A stretch of 64,000 nucleotides of DNA, from positions 3,166,001 to 3,230,000 of the forward strand of contig NC_056766.1 of NCBI RefSeq assembly GCF_018687715.1. The letters run 5' to 3'. Positions 36,301 through 47,914 of the stretch are shown in pieces. Origin of the DNA: Carya illinoinensis. Taxonomy: Eukaryota; Streptophyta; Magnoliopsida; Fagales; Juglandaceae. How positions within the stretch are numbered: the stretch's first letter is position 1; every line of letters starts with the position of its first letter. The position numbers and the translations under genes were made by a program. The notes below the pieces were generated by a model. The model saw only the letters and a list, made by a program, of their open reading frames with translations. It ran no database searches and was not told the DNA's origin.

Positions 36301-39300
36301 GGCACCTCTCAAAGTTTCTTTCTTTGTATGGATTGCTTCTTTGGGCAAGATTCTCACCACTGATAACTTGAGGAAAAGGAGGATTATCATTGTAGATTGG
36401 TGTTGCATGTGCAGAGGAGGGGGAGAGTTGGTTTAGCATCTCCTTTTGCATTGTGATACAGCTAGGATTCTATGGAGTGAGGTTTTTGCTTGAATGGATA
36501 TGGCCTGGGTTATGCCGAAGACAGTGGAGGCAGTTCTGGCTAGTTGGTCAAACATAAGAGGCAGGCAACCAATAAAAGAAATTTGGAAGATGATCCCTCT
36601 ATACATTATGTGGTGCTTGTGGCAGGAGCGCAATGAGCGGACTTTTGAAGACCAAGAGAGATCGTGAGGAGCTTAAACTTTTATTTTTTAGAACTCTTTG
36701 TAGTTGGGCTATTGCTTAATGCCATGGACCTTCATGATTTTCTTGTCTCTAATGTGCCTACCTAATTGGGGCATTAGAGTTGTGTACTGACCTTGTCATT
36801 CTTTGATCAATATAATTTATTTATTTATAAAAAAAAGGGTGCAGCCAATAAAACCTGCTATATATACCATATAATTTTTGAAGTATGGAGTTTTGCTTTT
36901 ATGAAGCCACCTCATCAACTATCCTAGAATATTATTGTTAAATGAAAATTAAATAATATATATCATATATTTCATTAAGTTAAACTTATAAAATAAAAAT
37001 AAAAATCAATATATCCACTTTAATAAATATTTTTATTTAAAATCAAAATTACTATTACTTAGTTTTGCTAAATTTTAAATAAAATTTTGTAATTGAATTA
37101 AATTTAGCTATTTCTGTGCATTGCTCAGGTTTACAACAAGTTTTATTTTAATTATTGACATTCTATTCATTAGTCTCTCCTAACCCCTTCTGAAATTTTT
37201 CATCCTTTTATTTGTTTCGTACCTCTTTCTAAATTCTTGGTCTTATCTTACAAGGATCCATGTATCAAAAGTGCCTGAATTTTAGATGTTGTTAACCTAC
37301 TGCAAACCGGCTCCTAAGCTGCTCCTCTCTCAAAGGGGGGGAGGTTAACTCTTATCAAAAGCCCCCTTCCAACCTTCCCACATATTATCTTTCTTTATTC
37401 CATTACTGATGGGAGTGGCTCATCGGATTGAAAAATTGTTTAGAGCCTTTTTATGGGGTGGTTTGGGGGAGGAGAATAAATTTCATTTTGTGAATTGGCA
37501 AAGGGTGATTTATCCGATAGTGAATGGTGGCTTGGGGGTGAGAGGCTTGAACTTTTTTAATAAGGCATTATTGGGGAAATGGTTGTGGAGGTATCAAAAG
37601 GGAGGAGATTCTTTTTTTGGAGAGGTGATTGATCGGAAATATAGGTGTGAGTGGGGGGGATGGTGTTCTAAGGAGGGTTGGGGGTCTGATGGTGTTTGCC
37701 CTTGGAAATATATTAGAAAGGGGAGGAACATTTTTTAAAAACATATCAAGTTAGAGGTTTGAGTCGGTGATAGAATCCGGTTCTGGTTTGATGAGTGGTG
37801 TTGTGAGAGACCTCTTTATGCTGTTTTTCCGGTTGTTTTCTGCTTGGTTGGTAACCAGCTGGTTGCTGTTTCAGAGGTGCTGTGTAGTGTTGATGGGGCT
37901 GTACATTGGAATGTTATTTTCACTAGAAATGCCCAGGATTAGGAACTTGATGAGATTGCAGGTTTTTTGAGTTTTTTGTATTTTGTAAAGATAGGTGCAA
38001 ATGGGAGAGATCGTTTGCTGTGGAAACACTCGGGGAGCAATAATTTTCTGTTAAGTCATTTTATAAGGTGTTGTCTGCCCAACAGCATGTTTCTTTTCCG
38101 TGGAAGAGCATTTGGAAGGTTTGTGTGCCGTCTAAAGTTGCCTTTTCTACGTGGACTACTGCCCTAGGGAAGATTTTGACAATTGATAATCTGAGAAAGC
38201 ATGGTATGATTATTATGGAGTGGTGCTTCATGTGTAAGAAGGATGGTGAATCGATTGATCATGTTTTTCTTCATTGTGAGGTGGCTAGGGAGTTATGGGT
38301 ATTCTTTGTAGAGCTGGGCTGAGTTGGATTATGCCTTAGAGGGTGGTGGAGGTTTTAGCCTGCTGGAACAGAAATCACAATAACTCTCAACTGGATGCGG
38401 CATGGAGGATGATACCATTGTGCTTGTTGTGGTGTTTATGGACGGAAAGGAATGACAGATGTTTCACAACAGGGAAAGCAGTGGGCGATATCTGGAATTT
38501 CTATGTGTCTTCTCTTTTTCATTAGTTTTCTGCTATTGTATTAAAGGGAGAGAGTGTTCATGAGTTTTTGTTTTCTTTTCAGCTTTCTAGAATGTAATAA
38601 GGTGCTTCATCTTGTATATTTCCTGTGTACATGGGATCCGCCTAATTTCATTCGTTTCAATAAAGTTTATTACTTAAAAAAAAAAATGGCACTCGTCTCT
38701 CCAAATTTGGGATTGGCTGTGTAAAAAATATAAGTCTCTTTTACACATTGCCATTTTACTTTGCTGAAGCATGTGGAGATTTTTACTGAAGCTTCACTGT
38801 ACTATCTTTACTTGTGTTTTTGCTCACTCTCTCATGTTCCAATGCTTAGGAAGAGGAAATTGATGGCGTAGATTTCGTAATTCTTGCTAGCGATGGGCTT
38901 TGGAATGTCATTTCAAATAAGGTGAGTGTTTAAGCCTTTAAGTAATCTGCAAACAAATTTGTCTGGAGTTCCCTTTTCAGTGTTTCTTCAAAAAACTGTG
39001 GATGTTCTAATTTGCATGCATGTAAAATTATTTAGATCCTTAGAAAATGAGCAGTCCTTATTTATGTTTTTTGAAGAGATGGGGGCATATTGGATCTGAG
39101 ATTTCTTTGTATTTCTATTTAGAAGTTCGATTTGTGTCCCCTTATGGATTTTTTTCCTCTCTGTGAGGGAAGGATATGTAGCTAATAATATATATATTTT
39201 TAATAAAAAGGCATGAACAAGATAACCACAAAAAATTGTTATTCTATGTGTCCTGTTGTCTTCAGCCAGGATGCTGTATCTGTTACCTTGAACCTCCTAC

Positions 39301-40480
39301 TTAACCCACAAAGTTTGGGAAGTCAAATAATTAGCTTTGAAGCATTCCTATACGTGAGAAAATGTGGTACACGTGGTGTATGCCTGTTAAGTTAGAAACT
39401 TTGTAGAACCTTATCTTGCTAATACCGTCTCCTTGTACTCATTGTCCACAAGAGATGCTTCCTTTTCTTCAGGAGCCGAGTGGCTCTGTAAGGTTCATCA
39501 CAAAGTTAACTTCAGGGGCTTTCGTTCACCTTGCCAATGGGTAAATGATTAGCTTCAAGGGAAATGTACTTTCCAGTTGTCCATATCCTCAGCCCCAATG
39601 GCCCTATTGGTAGGTTATTTGGTTCAAGGACAGAACAGTTTGATGACCTGAACAGTGTAGCTACCTGCTTGTGCCATTTTCAAGCGGTAGGCTGCAGGCG
39701 GAATTCATAGATTGGATAGTACAGATTTATAACTGAGTTTTGCTATATACAAGCACAGTCGCATACTAATCTGTGTACCAATACTAATTCATTCATACTT
39801 AAAATTTAAATTAACATTGTTTTCAATAAAATCTACTTTTTGACCAATCACATCACATTGGTGCACAGATTAGTGTACAATTGTACTTGCAACTATATTT
39901 TTCCTTTATAACCTGGAAGGAAAATCTAGAACAGGAGTTGAAATTTGGCTGTTTTTTAATCATAGAAAAAAAAAAAAAAAAAGAGACAAATTTGGCTGTT
40001 TAACTATTTAAGTTTTTAAGCCCATCCCCTTCTTCCCTCTTCCCTCTCCAAATTGAGAAAAAAAGAAGAAGATATTCTCTGTTCTATGCTCTACTTCCCT
40101 TGAAATAATCTATGCTCTACTTGTCTTTTTAAGTGTTCTATTATCTTTTTCATTAATTTAAGCGTGTTTGAGTAAGGGGCATAGGATACTAAATCCACTG
40201 GTTGAGATGTTCTTCATTCTTTGTATAACCTGAAGATGGTTATATCTTCTCTCTTATATCTCCTCCATTAGTTCCATCTCATTTGCTGCATAAATTATTA
40301 ATTTATCATGGAATCTCAGCATCTCTGAGTGCTGTATGTTTTTCCTTTCAGGATGCTGTGGCTCTAGTGCAAGATATTGCAAATGCAGAAGAGGCATCAA
40401 GAAGACTTATAACAGAAGCTTACGACCGAGGAAGTTCAGATAATATCACTTGTATTGTTGTTCGGTTTGACATATCATGA
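27697..40480 (+). CDS. Protein phosphatase 2C (At1g43900 / PP2C 11 type)
   Basis: Eight exons: 27697-27920, 28725-28867, 29083-29181, 29295-29453, 29743-29829, 30927-31018, 38850-38921 and 40352-40480. The CDS is 1005 nt (334 aa) and all introns are GT-AG. The N-terminus has a poly-Thr stretch (from ACC repeats) and a Pro-rich linker. The catalytic domain starts near residue 70. PP2C motifs are all present: [20 protein letters not shown] (metal-binding Asp), [59 protein letters not shown] and [12 protein letters not shown]. The Mn/Mg-coordinating Asp residues are intact, so an active Ser/Thr phosphatase is expected. It most resembles Arabidopsis At1g43900. Intron 6 (31019-38849) has been enlarged by two LINEs. 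Confidence 0.95.
30040..30220 (-). repeat. Family-A MITE-like repeat in PP2C intron 5
   Basis: In reverse orientation it carries the phrase CTCATCTAATCATTACAA and ends CTCAACTCATCTG, matching the AGATGAGATAG-type ends of family-A copies at 23170 and elsewhere. Confidence 0.55.
30299..30338. repeat. (GA)n followed by a G run
   Basis: About 12 GA units and then about 12 G, in PP2C intron 5. Confidence 0.9.
31318..31332. repeat. LINE target-site duplication, left
   Basis: GGGCGCAGCCAATAA. The right copy at 36837-36851 differs by one base (C to T). Confidence 0.85.
31543..33148 (+). pseudogene. LINE ORF1 protein, decayed
   Basis: An N-terminal part (31543-31923) with the plant LINE ORF1 segment [11 protein letters not shown]..., then a broken middle, then 32361-32909 (Asp/Glu-rich), and a final block around 32960-33148 with the typical tail RELKRL-like [13 protein letters not shown]1 of these elements binds RNA. 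Several stops and frameshifts interrupt it. Its stop TGA overlaps the ORF2 start as ATGA at 33145-33148. Confidence 0.75.
33145..36668 (+). pseudogene. LINE ORF2 (endonuclease-reverse transcriptase), decayed
   Basis: It starts [14 protein letters not shown] (apurinic-type endonuclease), followed by VCLQETK and GGDFN, and ends that domain with a [11 protein letters not shown] block. The reverse transcriptase has [36 protein letters not shown] (catalytic Asp) and [13 protein letters not shown]. The second catalytic site reads [10 protein letters not shown] where FADD is expected. The C-terminal zinc-binding block has [19 protein letters not shown] and CCMCRGGG. At least nine in-frame stops, mostly TAG, and a frameshift near 34400 break the frame. 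Confidence 0.88.
36837..36851. repeat. LINE target-site duplication, right
   Basis: GGGTGCAGCCAATAA, matching 31318-31332 except for one transition. Confidence 0.85.
36852..37330. other. PP2C intron 6 sequence between the two LINEs
   Basis: AT-rich intron sequence without coding signal. Confidence 0.5.
37331..38687 (+). mobile_element. 5'-truncated second LINE in PP2C intron 6
   Basis: It begins within the 3' part of ORF2, at the RGG-LTLIK block that follows the reverse transcriptase. It then encodes pieces such as [41 protein letters not shown] and a C-terminal zinc-binding block ([20 protein letters not shown]), split over several frames. It ends with AATAAAGTTTATTAC and an A run. A candidate duplication is CTCCTCTCTC-AAA at 37322-37334 versus CTCGTCTCTCCAAA at 38692-38705 (imperfect). 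The sequence differs clearly from the upstream LINE, so it is a separate insertion, not a duplication. Confidence 0.82.
39754..39895. mobile_element. Family-C MITE in PP2C intron 7
   Basis: A ~140-bp unit with imperfect terminal inverted repeats. The left end ACTAATCTGTGTACCAA pairs with the right end TTGGTGCACAGATTAGTGTA. Related copies lie at about 14895-15100, 27185-27320 and 41755-41905. Confidence 0.65.
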
Positions 40481-42370
40481 GCGGCAGAGAGATTAAGATT
40501 TTCAGGTATCAGTCAGCGGTCTTGCCTATCATGATTTAACATGGAAAACGCCTTAGTAATCTTTCCTCTTTGAAGCCTTGCAGGCTTTAGGATCTCATGA
40601 AAAAGTATCCATGCCAGTTAAGGAAAGGCAGCTTCTTAGACTTATTTTTGTTCATCTCTTCAAATTACCATGAGTGTGACAGGCTAACTGCTGAGTTTTC
40701 AATATGTTGGTCCTGGACAACACTTAATTTTGTATTCAATTGATGGTTTATGGAATTGATGCAAAATTAGATGCTAGTCAATCTCAAATGTGAAATTCAT
40801 CGCCTGAAGTCTGTAACCCTTAGTGCCACAAGGGTTGGTGTGTGTATGACATCCCATTCACTTTCAATTTAAAGTCTAGTTGAAGATCCATATTTCTTTA
40901 TCTCAAACGCTGATCTACTTTACAGTATTAAAAAAAAAAAAAATTTACAATCTAATGCATCAAATTAAGTTATTTCAAGCAGTTTTCAAATATAGTATTT
41001 GCTCTAAATGATAACACAACTTGAGTTTCGAGTAATCTCAATAGTGAGCATGTGTGATACTCTATATGATAAAGATAATAGTAGGTGGTGAATGAAATCT
41101 TACATTGCTTAAAAATGAGAGCTCTTTATAAGGTTTCGATGAGACTCTAATTGTATCATTGATTAGTCCTTTGGGACGATGACTGATGAGGATGTGATAC
41201 AGAACTTGCTTTTATTTTCTTTGAAGGAAACCTAAATTTTCTTGTGGCCAAACATATGCTTTGTGGTTCTTTTCTTCTTATTCTTCTTCCTTGTTTTTTT
41301 TTTTTTTGTTTTGTTTTATCAACAAGGTTCATTCAAAGCTAGGAGACATGGTGGGATGACGTTGAGGGGTATGCTTTCATAAATGTGCGTGGAAGTGGCC
41401 CATTGCATAATACAATGCGCGTTATCAATTTAGATGTTGATGTATTTTCCTTGTTGTATGGAGTCGTGGTTAGTACTCGTGGACTTGAATCTAATTAACT
41501 GTTTTTGACTCTTTTGAGTCCTGGTAGGACCTCTTTTCATTGCATTTCCTAGCGTTTTCCTTAAGGGTACTCTAAATGCTTCAATTTTGCACAAGCTTTT
41601 TGTAAAAAAGTAAGCCCTAAAGTAAATATTTCATACTTTTTCATAGTAGGGTTGACTTTTTCATAGAGGTCCTGCTCGAGACCTGTACATTTTATGGTTA
41701 TATATATTATATATCATTATTCTTTCTTTAAACCCATAAAAATAGAGGAAGAATCTGGTTATAAGTGATTTTACGTATTAATATATACATCCATTTAACG
41801 TGATTGGTTAGAAAGTTTAAGTTTAATAAGAATTGTGCCAATTTAAATTTTGAATATGAAGGCAGTAGTATTGGTACGCAAATTCGCTTGTAGACAGTAT
41901 AAATCAGTAAATAAAATTCACTTTTTTTTTTAATAATAAATATGGTAAAACTTACTTTCCTATCTTTCAAATTTTGAGACTTTTAAATACGAAAAATAAT
42001 TTGGGATAGTATTTTCCTAAATATTTCACATTCGATCAGCAGGAAAAAAAAAAAAAAAAATTTGGACCCCACCCTCAGAAAGCCCACTGAAAATGAAACC
42101 CGGCTCAAAAAGTAATAATCCTGGCCAGCCCCCACATGGATCCCCACCCTCAACCAAGCCCATGCCAAACAAAGCCCAAACACAGCCCCCACCTGCCGAC
42201 AGCACAGCTCATGGAACCTTGAAAAGTAATTCGTATGTTGTACTATTATGATAAGCGCCACCAAAGTGACAGTTAAAATAACTGTTTCCTCCCGCGAAAA
42301 AGCGGTTTCATGCATTAGTTTATTGCCGTTAGAGAACTGGAAAGGCAAAGTTCGGCTCCCTCGTGGGTCT
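40481..42370. other. PP2C 3'UTR and spacer to the DnaJ gene
   Basis: No gene. The first several hundred bases are probably PP2C 3'UTR. A family-C MITE-like copy lies at about 41755-41905. From about 42060 the sequence is GC-richer and leads into the DnaJ promoter and leader. Confidence 0.5.
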
Positions 42371-42526
42371 GTACTCACATTCTCCACTCCTTTTCTTCTT
42401 TCTTTATCTCTTCCACTTTCTTCATTATCTTTCTCAATTTTTGTCCATCCTTGTTTTGTACTTTCAAGCTCTGTCATGAGGAGTCATCGGAGAAGCTCGA
42501 GTTTCGCTATCGGGGCGAGTGCAATG

Positions 42527-44591
42527 ATGGTGAAGGAAACTGAGTACTATGATGTTCTTGGCGTTAGTTCCTCTGCTTCTGAAGAAGAGATTCGAAAGGC
42601 TTATTATCTTAAGGTCTGGATTTGTTTTAGATCTGGTGCATGGCACTTGGAGGATACGTTTGATTCTTGATGTTTGTATTGAGTATTGTAAAGGTTGTCT
42701 CAGCTTCCATATAGATATCAAGTTAGATGGAGGTTAAACTATAATGAGTCTATGATGCTGTTTGGGATACATTTTATTGATGTTTCTATATATGTATACA
42801 TTGTTCTTAGAATTTCCAATTTTAGGCCTTTCATTCAGTAGCAATATTTCTTCTTCTTTTCCCCCCTTTTTACCTTCTAAGATCATAGAGGGAGATGCTA
42901 ATTTTGGTGCAGGCAAGGCAAGTTCATCCTGATAAAAATCCGAATGACCCTCAAGCTGCTGAAAGATTTCAGGCAAGTCCTCTGGTTCATCTTTAACTAT
43001 ATTTTCCTCCTAATAAGATTCTTAATTTTCAAGAATCTCTTTAATTTTTCCCTTTCTTCCACGAAAAGAATGGGAAAAATGATAGGAAAGTGAGTTTTTC
43101 TGTCGAGCATCAGAGACTACAACCTTTCATAGCCAATCATACTACACTCATTAATTCTAATGTGTCTAGGTATTAGGTGAAGCTTATCAAGTTTTGAGTG
43201 ATCCAGTGCAAAGAGATGGATATGATCGAAATGGAAAGAATTGCATATCTAGGTAATGTTGGGGTCATTATGTCTTTTCCTATATTAATTCTCTCTTGGA
43301 TATGTATAATCATCAAAGAGTTGTTGTTTTCCATTCCAGAGAAACCATGCTTGACCCCATGGCTGTCTTTGCTCTGCTCTTTGGAAGTGAGCTATTTGAG
43401 GACTACATAGGACATCTAGCTGTAGCATCAATGGCTTCTTCTGAATTAGCTGGTGAGAATGACAAGCCTGAAAATCTTCATGATAAGTTGAAGGTAAGTT
43501 CAGTTAATCCAAAAGCCATACTTTTTTGAATTCTTGGACTTTTTGGAAATGACAGTCTGCTTGGCATGTTCCTCCATGCTAGTAAATATAACTGAAAATA
43601 AAAACTACCAATTTTCAGGAGTAATGGCCAGGTTTAACTTTAAGTTAAGGTTACTTTGCTTGATCTTCTAGCTTTTCTAGCTTTCATTAGTTACTTCTGC
43701 AAGAAAATTAAAAAAAAAAATCAAGTCTGTCTGGTTTTCGATAAGTTGAACTTGTTTCTCTAATCTACCCTAAATTATTGGTTTGGAACTATATGATGTA
43801 GGCCGTCCAAAAGGAAAGAGAAGAAAAGCTAGCAAGATCACTGAAAAGTTTTCTTAATCAATACATTCAAGGTGACAAAGAGGGATTCCTACAGCATGCA
43901 GAATCTGAAGCCAGACAGCTTTCTAATACAGGTTAGTTAAGCTTCCTCCTGCTTTTTCTGAATTCATTTTCCATTCATGTAAACGTAATGTTGACAGTGA
44001 CATGAGTTCTAGCTGTATATATCATGCGTTTTAAGTGATAATTTTTATATTGATGCTTTATCTATTATACTTCAGTCTTGGGTTGTTCTGTATGGTAGAT
44101 AACTTTCTAACCTTGCGATGATTGCTGTCTTGTAATTCAGTTCAAGCAGAAGTTTACTCTTATGCCAACTAAAGCTGAAGTTGTCTATAATTTATTCCTT
44201 CCTTGACTACAAATATTTTAGTTGGGATGAGAATCTTTATATACAAGCTTAAGGAATTAATTGCTTCATACAACAGTTACTCATTTGTATAACCTAGTAA
44301 GAAGCCTCTAGTAATTGTCTCTTTTGAAGATAGATGCGTTAGTGTTTTGTGATCATATAAGCCTGCCGTTACTTGTGCACACTAAATTATGTTGCTAAAC
44401 GATTTCTAGTGTCTTAATAAGCAGCTTTTGGAGTGGAAATATTACACACAATTGGCTACATATATTCAAGACAAGCAGCACAAGAGCTTGGAAAGAAAGC
44501 TATTTATCTTGGAATGCCATTTTTAGCTGAGTGGGTTAGGAACAAAGGACATTTCTGGAAGTCACAGCTGACCGCAGCAAAAGGTCTGTTA

Positions 44592-44622
<31 letters not shown>

Positions 44623-46022
44623 TCTCTCTCCCCAAGCCATTTGTACCTAATTGGAATGAGAAATTGTTTTTGCCAGGTGCCTTTCAGCTGCTGCAACTTC
44701 AAGAAGACATCCAGCGGCAGCATAAAATGGATGGAAGTGGCCCTGAAAATCATGTTGAATCGCGCATACGCCTAAATAAAGACACATTGATGAACTCGCT
44801 ATGGAAATTGAATGTAGTTGATATTGAAGTAACCCTAATGCACGTGTGCAACATGGTGAGTTTCTATGTTTCTTTCAATCAAGTATGATTTGTGCATATC
44901 TTTTTTTTTTTTTTTTTTTCCCTTTCCTGTTCAATTATAGTTATTCATGAAACAGGTTTCTGTTGGTTTGCTGACTAACATAAAGTAGGTCTCTCTCTAT
45001 GACGGTAAAAATTTAAAAATTTCATGCAGTTGGGACTATCTTTTGCTACTTTTCAACTGAGTTGGAATCAGGGAATATGAATCCAGTCTTTAACACATTC
45101 TTCCGTATAAAATGCTTAAGAAATAATACCAATCTCAATTACTGAAGATGTTTTTCTTGAATCTAATTCTGTTTGCAGGTGCTAAGGGAAAACCATGTTA
45201 GAAAGGAAGAACTTAAAGCCCGTGCTTTTGCTCTGAAACTTCTTGGAAAGATATTTCAGGTAGGACATTATATATGTTCTACACAAGGAATGGAGAACAT
45301 TCTACTAAAGTCCTGGAATAATAATTGCACATAATATCTGAAAAAAAAAAAAAAAACCCACCAATAACTAATAAATAATAATGACATTTTTCATACCGTT
45401 CTTATGAAAATGCTGTAAATTAGTGAATAGACAAAGCTCTATATTTGTTTATGATAGGATGGAACTTTCATACACTCCATAAAATGAGAATTTGAGATTA
45501 TCCTTATCTAATTTATAATAAGATGATGCTCACATACTCATAAGGTGAGATTTTGGATTTAGATCATGTAATGAAAAAATTGGAAATGAAAAGGAAATGG
45601 GAAAAAAAAAAGTTACAATCATGTTGCTGATGCTGAAAATGACGTTTTCCTATTTGATAACTAGTAAACTGATGGTGCTTTCAGCATGAAAAGCATGAAC
45701 AAAGTGGAGGAACATCGAAGAAAAAAGATGCTGCAGATGGAGATGATGATGGAAGCACTTCTGATAGCAGTTCTGATGATGACTCACCAAGACCACTTTC
45801 ATATCGAACTCCCCTACTCACTCAGGCATGTTAGAAAGCAATTTAGAGTAAATAAATCTTTCGCTGGACTACTAATCTTATTTAGATAAATGCATACATC
45901 AATGTTGATTATTTTCTTTTTCCCTTTTTCTTATCTGGCAGGGTTTCGGTAGACTATTTAGATGCCTCTGTAATCCAGCATTTGCTGTGGATGATGAAGA
46001 AATTGTGTATAAAAGCAAATGA
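42527..46022 (+). CDS. DnaJ (J-domain) co-chaperone with DnaJ-X domain
   Basis: Ten exons: 42527-42613, 42913-42972, 43170-43252, 43340-43493, 43802-43931, 44425-44583, 44677-44855, 45179-45259, 45685-45825 and 45942-46022. The CDS is 1155 nt (384 aa). The J domain is at residues 6-75, with [27 protein letters not shown] (HPD motif that stimulates Hsp70 ATPase) and [11 protein letters not shown]. The DnaJ-X domain follows ([63 protein letters not shown]). An Asp/Ser-rich linker precedes a short Cys-containing tail (RLFRCLCNP). It resembles Arabidopsis At1g21080/At1g76700. Exons 2 and 9 end in GC donors (CAG|GCAAGT and CAG|GCATGT). The start is the ATG conserved in the family; in-frame ATGs at 42524 and 42476 would add a leader of up to 17 residues. 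Confidence 0.93.
44592..44620. repeat. Poly(C) tract followed by (CT)n, in a DnaJ intron
   Basis: About 29 C and then about five CT units. It begins only eight bases after the exon-6 splice donor at 44584. Confidence 0.9.
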
Positions 46023-47914
46023 CAACTTAAGGAAGGAGCTGAGTACAAGAAAAATGCCAAAGGTCTTCTTGTTGAAAGCAGAGAGTTCTATTCCAATTGA
46101 GACTAGTGCAAGCCATGACTTTGTATTGTGTGGTCATACATTTGAATAGGAGCACATCAACGATGCCTTTGATAATCTGATTTTAAAGTGGCTTAGTGCA
46201 TCAGAGTAGAGGTGAATCAGTCAATTGCAAACATATCGGTATTATTATAGTGGGATGCATTCTTTAATTAGTAGTGTTGAATCTTTTGTCAGGCAAACAA
46301 TGGGAAGAGAGCTTTGAATTGCATTCCTGGCTCTCACCTTCGAACTTAAAGCACTGCTGCAACCAATCTTAGAACTTCAAAATATTGGAACAACTTTACC
46401 TTTTGTCCATAGTACTAACATTGGCACATAAAACATAAAAAATTGAATAAATAAGTTTAACCTAATAATTAAGATGGATGAAAAATGCCTATTAGTTGGA
46501 TGGTAGATTATGTGTATTCTCCAAATACAAGTTATAACCACTTCTCTCTTCTTTTCCCTATTCATATTATTTTAGCATTTTAAATGATACCTCTAGTGAT
46601 TCTCTCATAGCAGTGCACCTATATAATCCTTGCCTCTCTAAAACAAATTGAAACCCGGACAAAGGATGCTAAAAATTGCTAGCTAAGGTTGTTATTAATG
46701 CACCAGTAAGCATTCTTATTTTCTAATTTCTGTGTGTATAGATTTTATTGGTCAATCTGCAGAATTCTTGCTATCATGCATCAACACACAACAGTATGCT
46801 GTCTTTTTCTGTACCCAAACTTTTTTGACCGAGAGATGATTTGTTATCTCTCTCTCTCTCACGCTCACGCTCACGCTCACACACACACACACATCTTGGA
46901 CCCATCTCTCTTCCTTTCTTCCTTAAAGCACATCATATCAAACTTTAATAGGCGACCTAACATTTCTTCTTTCCCTGCGTTCCACACATAGTGGACCTCC
47001 TCTTGCCTTCCCTATTTCATATTCTCATAATCTCACGTGTCTCCAGCACGTCCTCTCTTTTGGTACTTGAAGACCCCCATTAATTTCACGTTTCCATATA
47101 GGTCCAATTAATGACATTATTATTAAGATCTTATTTAAAATCTTTTTCATTTTTGTTTTTGTTTTCATTTTCAGATCTCAATTTTCATATTCCTTATTTT
47201 GATTGAAAAATATAGTTCTATAGGAACTCATTTATTTCTTTTAGTTGGGTATATTGCTCAGATCAAAAGCCAGAAATTTGCAAAATTAGGAATCTACCAT
47301 TCACTTTCTGCTTCCCCCATCTTTGAAATTATCTGGACACACAATGCTCAAACAGCCCCAGCCATCCGGATTCCAGTTCGTCAATGCCATCAAAATTCTT
47401 TTCTAAGTAATTTAAAAGTATGATTTTTGTAGTGTTCTTGTTTTCCACAGGAAGATGACCCCTCAGGATAATTAAATTTGAGGTATATAGACAGGATTTT
47501 TCAAGCAGCTACAGGTAAAATGACAAATTCTCCTGCGTGTGCCTTTTGATTCATTTTCCTGAAACAAATCCAGGGTAAGGTTTTATCCAAACGGATCCTA
47601 ATAAGCAAATTGAGTTGTGAGTAAATGATTGCAAATTATTAACGAGATCACCATTCCTAACATTATATTATAACCAGCAGAACTTTTATATAACAAATTT
47701 GACTTCTAAACACTCACATAATTGCAAAATTAGCATAAACATAAAGTTCAAACTATTTTTCATTGTCACTGAGTTTCAAGTTTCAACAACAAATGGCTAC
47801 ATAGTGTCAACCGAAGTTCTCTAGATCCTAATACAAGCATATATACAAGGAGAAGACTTCACTTCACTGGGCCACAACAGAGATGCCAAATACTTTAATC
47901 TCAAAAACCTGCAT
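46023..47914. other. Convergent 3' spacer between the DnaJ and F-box genes
   Basis: It holds the 3'UTRs of the two convergent genes and AT-rich spacer. A CT/CA microsatellite lies at about 46848-46893. Short ORFs such as 47199-47423 lack recognisable motifs. Confidence 0.5.

Larger units (their letters stand above)
31333..36836 (+). mobile_element. Full-length L1-type LINE in PP2C intron 6
   Basis: About 5.5 kb, in the same orientation as the host gene. It is bounded by 15-bp duplications with one mismatch and ends in an A run after ATTTATAAAA. The order is 5'UTR, ORF1, ORF2 (endonuclease, reverse transcriptase, C-terminal zinc-binding region), then a short 3'UTR. Both ORFs are interrupted, so the copy is immobile. 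The near-identical duplication suggests moderate age. The long interval is spliced out of PP2C if the host donor (31019) and acceptor (38849) are still used. Confidence 0.92.

Noticed and set aside
27697..40480. PP2C as a pseudogene because of the LINE insertions
   Set aside because: All eight exons join in frame with GT-AG sites and every catalytic motif is present. The insertions are confined to an intron.
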